This document shows, piece by piece, positions 7,539 to 14,673 of a DNA stretch of 21,593 nucleotides; the first letter of the stretch is position 1; each line of letters opens with the position of its first letter. The stretch is taken from the NCBI RefSeq assembly GCF_910587525.1, contig NZ_CAJULS010000025.1:1-21593 (forward strand), read 5' to 3'. This DNA is from an uncultured Oscillibacter sp. (GTDB lineage Bacteria; Bacillota; Clostridia; Oscillospirales; Oscillospiraceae). The position numbers and the translations under genes are program-made. The notes under the pieces are model-generated. The model was not told where the DNA came from, ran no database searches, and saw nothing but the letters and a program-made list of their open reading frames with translations.

Positions 7539-7969
7539 TTCAGTACCTCGATTTCGTCTCCGGCCCGGACCGCGCCCCCTCTGACCACCACGGCGAAAAT
7601 TCCCTCTGTGGGCATGACGCATTTGCCCATGGCCTTTTGAATGGCGCAGCCGCTGTGGCACTCCTTGCCGATCTGTGTGACCTCCACTTCCGTTTCGCCG
7701 ATGCGCAGATGCGTTCCGATGGGCAGCGATTTGAGCTCGATCCCCACGGTGTTGATGTTTTCCGCAAACACTCCGGCGTCCAGCGGAATGGGGCAGGCCG
7801 TACGCATGGTGTCCACGCTCTCATCGGCCAAAAGGCTGATCTGCCGGTGCCAGTCCCCGGCGTGGGCGTCACCCACGATGCCGTGGCGGAGCTTCAATTG
7901 AATCTCAGACACCGGGTGCTTCTGCTGGCCCTTTTTTTCGCTGATATTGACAGACAGAACCTTTGCCAT
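7535..7969 (-). CDS. MOSC domain protein
   Basis: A 144 aa stand-alone MOSC domain, the fold named after the Moco sulfurase C-terminus, thought to carry sulfur or bind the molybdenum cofactor. It shows GIVGDAHAG near residue 30, the Cys-bearing segment GKECHSGCAIQKAMGKCVMP, and a C-terminal GIFAVVVRGGAVRAGDEI. I chose ATG 7969 (MAKVLS) because GGAGGG at 7976-7981 is 6 nt upstream; the in-frame ATG at 7975 directly abuts that site. The ribosome site lies inside the last codons of moaC. It is translationally coupled to the MoeA-like gene. Such proteins regularly sit beside moaC/mogA in Clostridia. Confidence 0.9.
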   Translation of the reverse strand: MAKVLSVNISEKKGQQKHPVSEIQLKLRHGIVGDAHAGDWHRQISLLADESVDTMRTACPIPLDAGVFAENINTVGIELKSLPIGTHLRIGETEVEVTQIGKECHSGCAIQKAMGKCVMPTEGIFAVVVRGGAVRAGDEIEVLK

Positions 7970-7971
7970 GT

Positions 7972-8451
7972 TCATCCCTCCGCTCTGTAACCGCCGCTTT
8001 TGCCGCCGGACTTTTCCAGCAGGCGGATGTTGGTAATTCTCATATCTTTCTGGATGGCCTTGCACATATCGTAGACCGTCAGCGCCGCGGCGGAGACGGC
8101 GGCAAGGGCCTCCATCTCCACGCCGGTGACACCGGTACAGGTGACAACGGCGGCGATCTCCACCATGCACGGCTCATCCGAGAGGCGAAATGTGATGTCA
8201 ATGCCGGTTAGGGGCAGGGGGTGGCACATGGGGATTAGCTCCCAGGTGTGCTTTGCAGCTTGGATGCCCGCCACCTGGGCCACCGCCAGTACGTCTCCCT
8301 TTTTCAGGGTGCCGCTTTTGATGTGGGTCATGGTTTCCGCTGAGACGTGGATTTCCCCGGCAGCCACGGCGGTGCGGAGCGTAACAGCCTTTTCCGTCAC
8401 GTCCACCATCTTCGCCCGGCCCTGCTGGTTGAAATGGGTCAATTCCGGCAT
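7972..8451 (-). CDS. moaC: cyclic pyranopterin monophosphate synthase
   Basis: A 159 aa enzyme that converts the MoaA product 3',8-cyclo-7,8-dihydro-GTP to cPMP, the first pterin intermediate of molybdenum cofactor. Family motifs KHTWELIPMCHPLPLTG, GVEMEALAAVSAAALTVYDM and the KSGGKSG C-terminal segment with catalytic lysines are all present; the length is normal. The ATG at 8451 is only 2 nt after the moaA stop. Its ribosome site, GGAGGA, is made by the last two sense codons of moaA, so the two genes are tightly coupled. Confidence 0.97.
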   Translation of the reverse strand: MPELTHFNQQGRAKMVDVTEKAVTLRTAVAAGEIHVSAETMTHIKSGTLKKGDVLAVAQVAGIQAAKHTWELIPMCHPLPLTGIDITFRLSDEPCMVEIAAVVTCTGVTGVEMEALAAVSAAALTVYDMCKAIQKDMRITNIRLLEKSGGKSGGYRAEG

Positions 8452-8453
8452 GG

Positions 8454-9398
8454 TTATCCTCCGATCTGATTCATGGTTCTGGGGGTGTCGCTGGGGCGGT
8501 CTGTCAGGTGGTGCCGCTGGGGTTTTTGAAGAATACTCTTCTGAATGGCCGTTTCCAGATCCGCACCGTGGAGCCCCCGCAGGGATAGTTCCTCCCGGCT
8601 ATGAAGACAGCCCTTTAATTTCCCGTCCGCCGTTACCCGGATGCGGCGGCAATCTCCACAGAAGTCGTGGCTCATGGGAGAGATGAGTCCTACGGTTCCT
8701 CGTGCTCCCGGCAGGCAGTACCGCCGGGCAACGCCCTGGGAGGGGAGCGGCTGTAAAACGGGATACCTTTCCAGAACGGCCTCTCCGGGGAGGAAGCAGG
8801 CGTTTTCCCAATGGGCGCAGGGCCCCATGGGCATCAGCTCAATAAAGCGGACCTCCCACGGGTGTTTCCGGGTCAGGTCTAGAAAATCCCCAATCTCGCC
8901 GTCGTTGAACCCGCCGATGAGGACTGTGTCCAGCTTCAAATGGGTGAACCCGGCGGCTTCCGCCGCCCGGATGCCGGCCAGGGGCTCTGCCAGATGTCCC
9001 AGACGGGTCAGCCACGAGAAGCGGTCCGGGCGAAGGGTGTCCAGGCTGATATTCAGCCGGTCCACGCCGGCCTCCCGCAGGGGCCTGGCCAGCTCCGGCA
9101 AGAGACTTCCGTTTGTGGTGAGGCACAGCTCTTCCAATCCTGGAATTGCCCGCAGGCCTCGACAAATATCCAGGAGGCCGCGTCTTACCAAGGGCTCTCC
9201 GCCGGTAAGGCGGATTTTTTTCACGCCGCACCGCACAGCGGCCTTTCCAACTTCAATACATTCTTCCACATTCAGGATGTGCCCGTGCGGCCGCTTGCAG
9301 ACACCCTCCGGCGGCATACAGTATTGGCAGCGGTAGTTGCATAGGTCTGTTACCGACAGCCGCAGATAGTCCACGGTCCGGCCGTATTGGTCGTGCAA
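8454..9398 (-). CDS. moaA: GTP 3',8-cyclase (radical SAM)
   Basis: A 314 aa two-cluster radical SAM enzyme that catalyses the first step of molybdenum cofactor synthesis from GTP. The N-terminal SAM cluster is CNYRCQYC (Cys20, 24, 27), GGEPLVR follows, and the C-terminal GTP-binding cluster is Cys247, Cys250, Cys264 (CxxC plus Cys 14 on). The chain ends in the essential Gly-Gly (MNQIGG). The start is TTG 9398 with GGAGGG (9405-9410) spaced 6 nt; the frame can extend to another TTG at 9425, but that one has no ribosome site. First gene of the minus-strand molybdenum block. Confidence 0.96.
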   Translation of the reverse strand: MHDQYGRTVDYLRLSVTDLCNYRCQYCMPPEGVCKRPHGHILNVEECIEVGKAAVRCGVKKIRLTGGEPLVRRGLLDICRGLRAIPGLEELCLTTNGSLLPELARPLREAGVDRLNISLDTLRPDRFSWLTRLGHLAEPLAGIRAAEAAGFTHLKLDTVLIGGFNDGEIGDFLDLTRKHPWEVRFIELMPMGPCAHWENACFLPGEAVLERYPVLQPLPSQGVARRYCLPGARGTVGLISPMSHDFCGDCRRIRVTADGKLKGCLHSREELSLRGLHGADLETAIQKSILQKPQRHHLTDRPSDTPRTMNQIGG

Positions 9399-9420
9399 GG
9401 TGCTCCCTCCATTCGTGATA

Positions 9421-9430
9421 CTCAATTGAG
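9421..9430. promoter_or_regulatory. palindrome CTCAATTGAG in the moaA leader
   Basis: Perfect 10 bp palindrome just downstream of the predicted moaA transcription start and 11 nt upstream of its ribosome site. The position suits a repressor operator, but there is no second copy or known regulator in the window to support it. Confidence 0.35.
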
Positions 9431-9445
9431 ATAAACGGTATTTCT

Positions 9446-9473
9446 ATCATATCAGTTTCCCGGGAAATGTCAA
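9446..9473 (-). promoter_or_regulatory. sigma-A promoter of the moaA operon with internal palindrome
   Basis: Minus strand: TTGACA (9468-9473, 6/6), 16 bp spacer, TATGAT (9446-9451, 5/6) preceded by TG. The spacer is almost filled by the perfect 12 bp palindrome TTTCCCGGGAAA (9456-9467), abutting the -35, the classic place for a repressor operator. The start would fall near 9439, giving a leader of about 40 nt, too short for a molybdenum-cofactor riboswitch. Confidence 0.75.
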
Positions 9474-9482
9474 GTGCCTGTC

Positions 9483-9512
9483 TTGACGGCCCTGCGGGAA
9501 AAGTGTTATTCT
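9483..9512 (+). promoter_or_regulatory. promoter of yqeC-yqeB-selD
   Basis: TTGACG (9483-9488, 5/6), 18 bp spacer, TATTCT (9507-9512) with an upstream TGT making an extended -10. Its -35 is only 9 bp from the -35 of the opposing moaA promoter, so polymerase or a regulator on one side should affect the other. Confidence 0.65.
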
Positions 9513-9542
9513 ATAAAAAAGAGAACGAGGAGGGAGAGTGCC

Positions 9543-10223
9543 GTGGGCTTGGCGGAGCTGATGGAGATCCGTCCTGGTATCACCGCTGTCATCGGCGGCG
9601 GGGGAAAGACCACGCTTCTGCGGGCCTTGGGAGAAGAGCTGGCCCAGCGGGGGCGCACAGTGCTGCTGTGCGCCACCACGAAGATATTTCCATTTCACGG
9701 ACTGGAAAATTTAGATTCCCCCACGGAGGGAGATCTGCGGGCGGCCTTGGCGGCCAGGGGTTTGGTGTGTGCCGGTGCTCCGGTTTCCGGAACGGGGAAG
9801 CTGACGGCTCCGGAGATGCCCATGGAACGGCTGAGCGGGCTGGCGGACTATGTCTTGGTAGAGGCAGACGGTTCCGCCCAGCGGCCCATGAAGGCCCACG
9901 CTCCCCATGAGCCGGTGATTCCGCTGCTGGCGAATCAGACAATTCTGGTGGTGGGGGCTTCCGGTTTCGGGCAGCCTATTGCGGAGGCGGCCCACCGACC
10001 GGCGCTGTACGCGCTTCTTGCGGAGCTGCCGGAGACGGCCGCTGTCACACCGGAGGCGGAGGCGGAGGTCCTGCGGGCCGAGGACCTCCATGACAGAATT
10101 TATGTAAATCAGGCGGAGACGGCGAAGGCCCTTGCAGAGGCCGCCGCCCTGGCGAAACTGCTGGACTGCCCTGTGCTGGCGGGGTCTCTGCGAAGAAAGG
10201 AGTATCGACAATGCTCACAGTGA
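9543..10223 (+). CDS. yqeC: selenium-dependent hydroxylase accessory protein YqeC
   Basis: A 226 aa protein with a P-loop-like VIGGGGKTT (16-24) near the N-terminus, the VEADGSAQRPMKAH segment and the overall length of the YqeC family. The family co-occurs with YqeB, SelD and molybdenum hydroxylases and is assigned to maturation of selenium-dependent molybdenum hydroxylases; the reaction is not established. It starts at GTG 9543 with GGAGGGAG 6-8 nt upstream. The open frame extends to 9474, but that would put translation inside the promoter. It overlaps yqeB by 13 nt. Confidence 0.88.
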   Translation: MGLAELMEIRPGITAVIGGGGKTTLLRALGEELAQRGRTVLLCATTKIFPFHGLENLDSPTEGDLRAALAARGLVCAGAPVSGTGKLTAPEMPMERLSGLADYVLVEADGSAQRPMKAHAPHEPVIPLLANQTILVVGASGFGQPIAEAAHRPALYALLAELPETAAVTPEAEAEVLRAEDLHDRIYVNQAETAKALAEAAALAKLLDCPVLAGSLRRKEYRQCSQ

Positions 10224-11020
10224 TTCGAGGGGCCGGAGACCTGGCCTCCGGCATTGCATTGCGGCTATGGCGGAGTCATATCCAAGTGGTGATGACCGAA
10301 ATAGCGCACCCCACCGCTATCCGGCGGACGGTTTCCTTTTCCACTGCCGTTGTCCACGGGGAGACCACGGTGGAGGATGTGACGGCCCGGCGGGTTGAGA
10401 CTGCTGCCCAGGCGCTGGAGCTGCTCCATGACGGTGTGATCCCGGTGCTGGCGGACCCGGACGGGCGCTGTATCCCGGACCTGCGGCCTGACGCGGTTGT
10501 GGACGCTATTCTGGCCAAGCGGAACTTGGGGACCAGGATTACCGATGCCCCGGTGGTCATCGGCGTGGGGCCTGGCTTCATAGCGGGGAAGGACTGCCAT
10601 GCCGCCGTGGAGACCATGCGGGGTCACTATCTGGGCCGGGTGATCTATGATGGAACCCCCATCCCAAACACCGGCATCCCGGGTCTGATCGGCGGCTTTG
10701 CCGGGGAACGGGTGCTCCGGGCCCCGGCGGACGGCGTGTTCCATCAGCTGCTGGACATTGGCGCCCGGGTGAAGATGGGGGACGTGGCCGCCACTGTGGC
10801 CGGCCAGCCCATGGTCTGCACTTTGGACGGCGTTCTGCGGGGTATTCTGGCGGACGGGACGCCGGTCCGCAGGGGAATGAAGGCCGGGGACATCGACCCC
10901 CGCTGTGAGGAAAAGCACTGTTACTGCGCCAGCGACAAGGCGCTGGCGGTGGGCGGCGGCGTACTGGAGGCGATTCTGGCGTTGTCCGGCGCACTGCGGA
11001 AAGGAGAGGACCATGGCTGA
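10211..11020 (+). CDS. yqeB: selenium-dependent molybdenum hydroxylase maturation protein YqeB
   Basis: A 269 aa protein of the YqeB (EF2563-like) family. It begins MLTVIRGAGDLASG, a dinucleotide-type glycine loop related to the XdhC group, followed by the family segments VVIGVGPGFIAGKDCHAAVET and GEDHG at the end. It has Cys residues near the C-terminus (CEEKHCYC). By family it acts in post-translational maturation of a selenium-containing molybdenum hydroxylase, perhaps in supplying the labile Se ligand; this is inferred from co-occurrence. AAGGAG lies 8 nt before the ATG, and it overlaps yqeC by 13 nt and selD by 8 nt, so the three are one transcript. Confidence 0.9.
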   Translation: MLTVIRGAGDLASGIALRLWRSHIQVVMTEIAHPTAIRRTVSFSTAVVHGETTVEDVTARRVETAAQALELLHDGVIPVLADPDGRCIPDLRPDAVVDAILAKRNLGTRITDAPVVIGVGPGFIAGKDCHAAVETMRGHYLGRVIYDGTPIPNTGIPGLIGGFAGERVLRAPADGVFHQLLDIGARVKMGDVAATVAGQPMVCTLDGVLRGILADGTPVRRGMKAGDIDPRCEEKHCYCASDKALAVGGGVLEAILALSGALRKGEDHG

Positions 11021-12053
11021 GAACCAAGTGAAGCTGACGAAGCTGGCCAAGTGCGCCGGGTGCGGCGCCAAGGTGGGGGCGGGCGTTTTGAGCCAGTTGC
11101 TGGAGGGCATTCGGGTTCGCCAGGACTCTAATCTGCTGGTGGGCTTTGACAAGAGTGACGATGCCTCGGTGTACAAAATTTCCGATGACCTGGCCCTGGT
11201 GCAGACGGTGGATTTCTTCCCGCCCATCGCGGACGATCCCTATCTCTTCGGGCAGATTGCCGCCACCAACGCCCTCTCCGACGTGTACGCCATGGGGGGA
11301 GAGCCCAAGCTGTGCCTGAATATCATGGCGGTGCCGGACTCTATGCCGAAAGAGGCGGTCCACGAGATGCTCCGGGGCGGATACGATAAGGTCTACGAGG
11401 CCGGGGCGCTGATCACCGGCGGCCACAGTATTTTAGACGACGAGCCCAAATACGGCCTGGCGGTGACGGGTTTTGTCCACCCGGACAGGGTACTGACCAA
11501 CTCCGGTGCCAGGCCGGGGGATGTGCTCCTCTTTACCAAGCCCCTGGGTATCGGCGTACTGACCACTGCCGCCAAGGCGGACATGGCCTCCCGGGAGGCC
11601 ATAGAGATGGCTCAAGAGCTGATGACCACCCTGAACAAGTCCGCCCGGGATATTATGGTAAACTACCGTGTTCACGCCTGTACGGATGTGACGGGCTTTG
11701 GGATGTTGGGCCACGCCTGCGAGATGGCCCAGGGCAGCGGCGTGGAGATCGAGCTTCGGACGGACGCGGTGGACTTCATCCCCGAGGCGGCGGAGCTGGC
11801 AAAGATCGGTATTCTGCCGGAGGGGATGTACCGCAACCGGGCCTTTGCCGAGAGTGCCGTGGACGCGGGGGACACGCCCCTGTGGAAGCAGGATCTGCTC
11901 TACGATCCCCAGACCGCCGGGGGCCTTTTGATGTCGGTGGACCCGGCAGACGCGGAGGAGCTGTTGGGGGAGCTGAAAGACGCCGTCCCCAGTGCCCAGA
12001 GGATCGGCGAGGTCCGGGAGTACCGGGGCGGAAAGCACATTTTCCTGAGATAA
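11013..12053 (+). CDS. selD: selenide, water dikinase (selenophosphate synthetase)
   Basis: A 346 aa enzyme that makes selenophosphate from selenide and ATP. The catalytic loop GCGAK puts Cys17 and Lys20 at the same numbers as in the E. coli enzyme; position 17 is an ordinary TGC codon, so this is the Cys and not the selenocysteine form. Other landmarks are DKSDDASVY, QTVDFFPP, IAATNALSDVYAMGG, GGHSI, CTDVTGFGMLGH and DPQTAGGLL. ATG 11013, AAGGAGAGG just upstream, 8 nt overlap with yqeB. Linkage to yqeBC instead of selA/selB suggests it feeds the labile-selenium hydroxylase route; whether selA/selB exist elsewhere cannot be told. Confidence 0.96.
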   Translation: MAENQVKLTKLAKCAGCGAKVGAGVLSQLLEGIRVRQDSNLLVGFDKSDDASVYKISDDLALVQTVDFFPPIADDPYLFGQIAATNALSDVYAMGGEPKLCLNIMAVPDSMPKEAVHEMLRGGYDKVYEAGALITGGHSILDDEPKYGLAVTGFVHPDRVLTNSGARPGDVLLFTKPLGIGVLTTAAKADMASREAIEMAQELMTTLNKSARDIMVNYRVHACTDVTGFGMLGHACEMAQGSGVEIELRTDAVDFIPEAAELAKIGILPEGMYRNRAFAESAVDAGDTPLWKQDLLYDPQTAGGLLMSVDPADAEELLGELKDAVPSAQRIGEVREYRGGKHIFLR

Positions 12054-12085
12054 GACAAGCGGACGGCTGTGCCGTCCGCTTGTCT
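12053..12085. terminator. hairpin between convergent selD and serpin genes
   Basis: Perfect 13 bp stem GACAAGCGGACGG / CCGTCCGCTTGTC with a 5 nt loop, filling the whole 32 nt gap between the two stop codons. The T-runs are weak on both sides (TCTCTATT on plus, TCTTATC on minus), so it is a shared terminator or 3' end stabiliser. Confidence 0.75.
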
Positions 12086-13327
12086 CTATTCCATGGTTGT
12101 CACAGCTCCGATAAAGGCGGGCAGACCGGTCTCCAGATCCACCAGCAGATAGAGGAAGGGACGGTCCAGGTAAACTGTCGGCACCATGCCGGGAGCGGTT
12201 CCGCCTCTATCCATTTCCACTGCTGTGGCGGCTCCGGCCTTTGTGCCTTTTTCGTCGACAGAGATATAGGTCTTGTGAAGCACCTTGCTGATATAAAGCG
12301 GGCCGTTAGGGGAGGAGCCCATGGCGGCAAAGTCCGCGGTATTCCAATCAAAGGCGTCAGTTATGCCCAAGGCTTTCAGGCTGTCAGATAATTCCGCGCC
12401 GTATTCGCACTGGAATTTAGGGATAGCGGCATATACCAGGGTTTCCTGCGCGTCTGACAGAATTCCATAAAGCCGTTCCCCGGTGAGGGAGGCGGCGTAG
12501 TCCTCCAGCCGCAAGCCCTCCTCCGGCAGCAGGGCGGCAAAGGCCCACCGGCCGCCCTTGTAGAGTTTCAGAAAGCCCTGGGCGTGGTCGTCCTCCAGGT
12601 AGAATCCCTCGTCAGAGTACATCAGCGTCACCGGTTGTTCCCGGCCGTCCTCCGTGGTAAAGACACGGTTTTCGTGTACCTGGGTCTCTTTGTAAATGCT
12701 CTCCCACTCCGCCTCCAGCGCCAGGGCGTTGATGAGGTAGAGGACCGCCCCGTCCGGGATTTCCCGGATGATCTCCGGGATCATGCCGTGGGTATTCTGC
12801 TCCACCCAGCCGTTGATGTCCTGGATTGCTCCGTTGTCAAACTTGGAGGGAAATACCTCCGCTCCGTACCAGTCTGTGACGGTCTGCAAAAAGTCCTGGC
12901 TGGCTGTAAAGTTTTCGTCGTCCCGGAGCCAGAGGGAGTTGGCCAGGTCCACCCGGCAGTCCTTCTCCTGGGGCAGCGCGGCGGTCCAGGATGCGAGGGT
13001 CTCATTCAGCTCCTCCAAGGGAAGTCCCAGGACGGACTCCATCTGGGCCAGGGTCTCGCCTCCGGCTCCGTTGGCGGTCATGCCCAGGGCGGAGAGGACA
13101 GAGAGGGGCGAGACCAGGACGTTGTTCCCGGTCCAGTTCTCCCGCAGCAATTCCAGGGAGAAGGCGGTCAGGGTTCCGGCCTGGGCTTCCGTAATGGGCT
13201 GGAGGCCGGGGGTGTGGGTTTTCAAATCCGCGGTCAGGCTTTTGGGAGCTGCGCCAGCGCTTCCGCAGCCGGTGAGCAGGAGCAGTGCCAGCGCCAGACA
13301 GGATAGGCGCAGGAGATTTCTTTTCAT
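12086..13327 (-). CDS. serpin family lipoprotein (serine protease inhibitor)
   Basis: A 413 aa secreted inhibitor that should trap a serine protease by the serpin conformational change. The signal peptide ends in lipobox LLLTGC (Cys21), so it is tethered outside the cell. Core serpin motifs: NVLVSPLSVLSALGMTANGA (about 69-88), LINALALEAEW (198-208) and the C-terminal DRPFLYLL. The reactive-loop hinge reads EKGTKAGAATAVEM (359-372), with the small residues needed for loop insertion, so it looks inhibitory. The loop is about 4 residues longer than in alpha-1-antitrypsin; by counting, P1 falls near Gly375/Arg374, and Arg374 would favour a trypsin-like target. The ATG at 13327 has GGAGG 7 nt upstream. 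It is divergent from an S8 protease lipoprotein. Confidence 0.93.
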   Translation of the reverse strand: MKRNLLRLSCLALALLLLTGCGSAGAAPKSLTADLKTHTPGLQPITEAQAGTLTAFSLELLRENWTGNNVLVSPLSVLSALGMTANGAGGETLAQMESVLGLPLEELNETLASWTAALPQEKDCRVDLANSLWLRDDENFTASQDFLQTVTDWYGAEVFPSKFDNGAIQDINGWVEQNTHGMIPEIIREIPDGAVLYLINALALEAEWESIYKETQVHENRVFTTEDGREQPVTLMYSDEGFYLEDDHAQGFLKLYKGGRWAFAALLPEEGLRLEDYAASLTGERLYGILSDAQETLVYAAIPKFQCEYGAELSDSLKALGITDAFDWNTADFAAMGSSPNGPLYISKVLHKTYISVDEKGTKAGAATAVEMDRGGTAPGMVPTVYLDRPFLYLLVDLETGLPAFIGAVTTME

Positions 13328-13353
13328 TGCGGTTCCTCCTTTGTGTTGTTACC

Positions 13354-13359
13354 TATATA
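13354..13359 (-). promoter_or_regulatory. candidate -10 of the serpin gene
   Basis: TATATA about 27 nt upstream of the start codon on the minus strand, with no recognisable -35 at 16-18 bp (AACCTT at the expected place). This would fit an activator-dependent promoter using the upstream direct repeats. Confidence 0.4.
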
Positions 13360-13392
13360 GACGGCTTCCGGAGCAAAAGGTTACGGAAAATC

Positions 13393-13434
13393 GTAAGAAA
13401 TTTGTAAGAAAAATGTCAGGCTGTTTGTAAGAAA
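13393..13434. promoter_or_regulatory. three GTAAGAAA direct repeats in the serpin/protease divergent promoter region
   Basis: Exact GTAAGAAA at 13393-13400, 13404-13411 and 13427-13434; starts are 11 and 23 bp apart, about one and two helical turns, so all three face the same side of the DNA. An 11 bp direct-repeat pitch is typical of OmpR/PhoB-type response regulators. They lie between the two candidate -10 boxes. Confidence 0.55.
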
Positions 13435-13438
13435 CGGC

Positions 13439-13447
13439 TGATATGAT
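13439..13447 (+). promoter_or_regulatory. extended -10 of the S8 protease gene
   Basis: TGATATGAT: TATGAT (13442-13447, 5/6) with a TGn extension, and no good -35 at 17 bp. The third GTAAGAAA repeat ends 5 bp before it. The predicted leader is about 25 nt. Confidence 0.5.
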
Positions 13448-13476
13448 GGGGCCACCAAACAAAGGAGATGGTTTCA

Positions 13477-14670
13477 TTGAAAAAGCGAGTTTACCCTGTT
13501 TTATGCCTTTCGCTGGCACTGCTGACGGCTTGCGCCCCGCCGCAGGCCGATGTCCTACGGGCGGGCACGGTCTGCCGCCATCCGCCGGCGGTCACAGTTT
13601 CCCTGGTGGACGACCCGAACGTTGACGCCGGCTGGGGGGACTTCCGCTGCGCCGACCTGCGGAACTGGGACCTCACAGGCATGGAGACAGAACTTTTCTC
13701 GGCCGACTTCGACACCCGAACCCAGTGGCCGGACAAACTGCCGGAGAATTTCGACCCTGGGCAGCTTCTGGAACTGGGGAAAGACCCAGGGCTGGGGCTT
13801 CGGGTACTCCATGAACAGGGGATCACCGGAAAGGGCGTTGGGATTGCCATCATCGACCAGACGCTGCTGGTGGAGCACAAGGAGTACGCGAACCGCCTGC
13901 GGCTCTATCAGGAGTACCACACCGCCGCGGAAGACGACGCCTCTACCCATGGCCCCGCTGTGGCCTCCATTGCCTTGGGGGAGACAGTGGGCACGGCTCC
14001 GGAGGCCCTGCTGTATTTCATCGCCGACGACGTGGGAACCGGTACAGGGGAGAATTTTGTCCGGGACATGACATATTATGCCGAGGACGTGGACCGGCTG
14101 GTCACTCTGAATGAGACCTTGGCCGAGGGGGAGAAAATCCGGGTGATCTCCATGTCCGTGGGCTGGATGGCGGACACCGCCGGGGCGGCGGAGCTGGAGG
14201 CCGCCATCGGCCGGGCCCGGGCGGCGGGTATCGCCGTCGTCTGCGTCAACAGCCGGGACCCGCTGCTGGAGCCCTGGATGGGGATGGGCCGCAGCCGGTA
14301 CGGCGACCCCAACCAGCGGGCGGACTGCCGTCCCGGGGCTTTCTGGGAGGAGAGCCTGTACAGCGGGGAGTACCGGGGAGCGGACGGCTCTCTCCTCCTG
14401 GTTCCCATGGACTGCCGGACCGTGGCGTCCCCAGCGGGGGAGGGGGAGTACGCCTATTTTGCCGAGGGCGGCATGAGCTGGGCGGTCCCCTATGTGGCGG
14501 GGCTGTACGCACTGGCCTGCCAGGTGAGGCCGGAGATCACCTTTGAGGAATTCCTGGCCGCGGCCCAAGCAGCTGCGGGCCCTGTCTCCACATGGACGGA
14601 GGAGGGGAGGGAGTACCCCTACGGCAGGGTGGTGGACCCGGAGGCCTTGCTGGCTCGGCTGACAGAATAG
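13477..14670 (+). CDS. subtilisin-like S8 family serine protease, lipoprotein
   Basis: A 397 aa secreted protease. Lipobox LLTAC (Cys19) anchors it; about 100 residues then precede the catalytic domain and may act as a propeptide. The triad is legible: Asp127 in VGIAIIDQT, His158 in STHGPAVASI, Ser334 in GGMSWAVPYVAG, with Asn258 (VVCVNSRD) as the likely oxyanion residue. Motifs are divergent from the textbook HGTHVAG and GTSMAxP, so it is an outlying S8 branch, but no catalytic residue is missing. I chose TTG 13477 (MKKRVYPVL): the AAGGAG at 13462-13467 abuts the in-frame ATG 13468 and is correctly spaced for the TTG. Alone on its transcript, divergent from the serpin; substrate unknown. Confidence 0.88.
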   Translation: MKKRVYPVLCLSLALLTACAPPQADVLRAGTVCRHPPAVTVSLVDDPNVDAGWGDFRCADLRNWDLTGMETELFSADFDTRTQWPDKLPENFDPGQLLELGKDPGLGLRVLHEQGITGKGVGIAIIDQTLLVEHKEYANRLRLYQEYHTAAEDDASTHGPAVASIALGETVGTAPEALLYFIADDVGTGTGENFVRDMTYYAEDVDRLVTLNETLAEGEKIRVISMSVGWMADTAGAAELEAAIGRARAAGIAVVCVNSRDPLLEPWMGMGRSRYGDPNQRADCRPGAFWEESLYSGEYRGADGSLLLVPMDCRTVASPAGEGEYAYFAEGGMSWAVPYVAGLYALACQVRPEITFEEFLAAAQAAAGPVSTWTEEGREYPYGRVVDPEALLARLTE

Positions 14671-14673
14671 AGA

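Noticed and set aside
6510..7640. 376 aa plus-strand open frame opposite the MeoA-like gene region
   Set aside because: Shadow of the MoeA-like gene on the minus strand, which has ribosome sites, 4 nt gene overlaps and recognisable domains.
10265..11227. 320 aa minus-strand open frame opposite yqeB/selD
   Set aside because: Its translation is composition-driven, and the plus strand carries three overlapping genes with clear family motifs.
13468..13476. ATG start three codons upstream for the S8 protease
   Set aside because: It abuts the AAGGAG ribosome site with no spacing; TTG 13477 is correctly spaced and gives a normal signal peptide.
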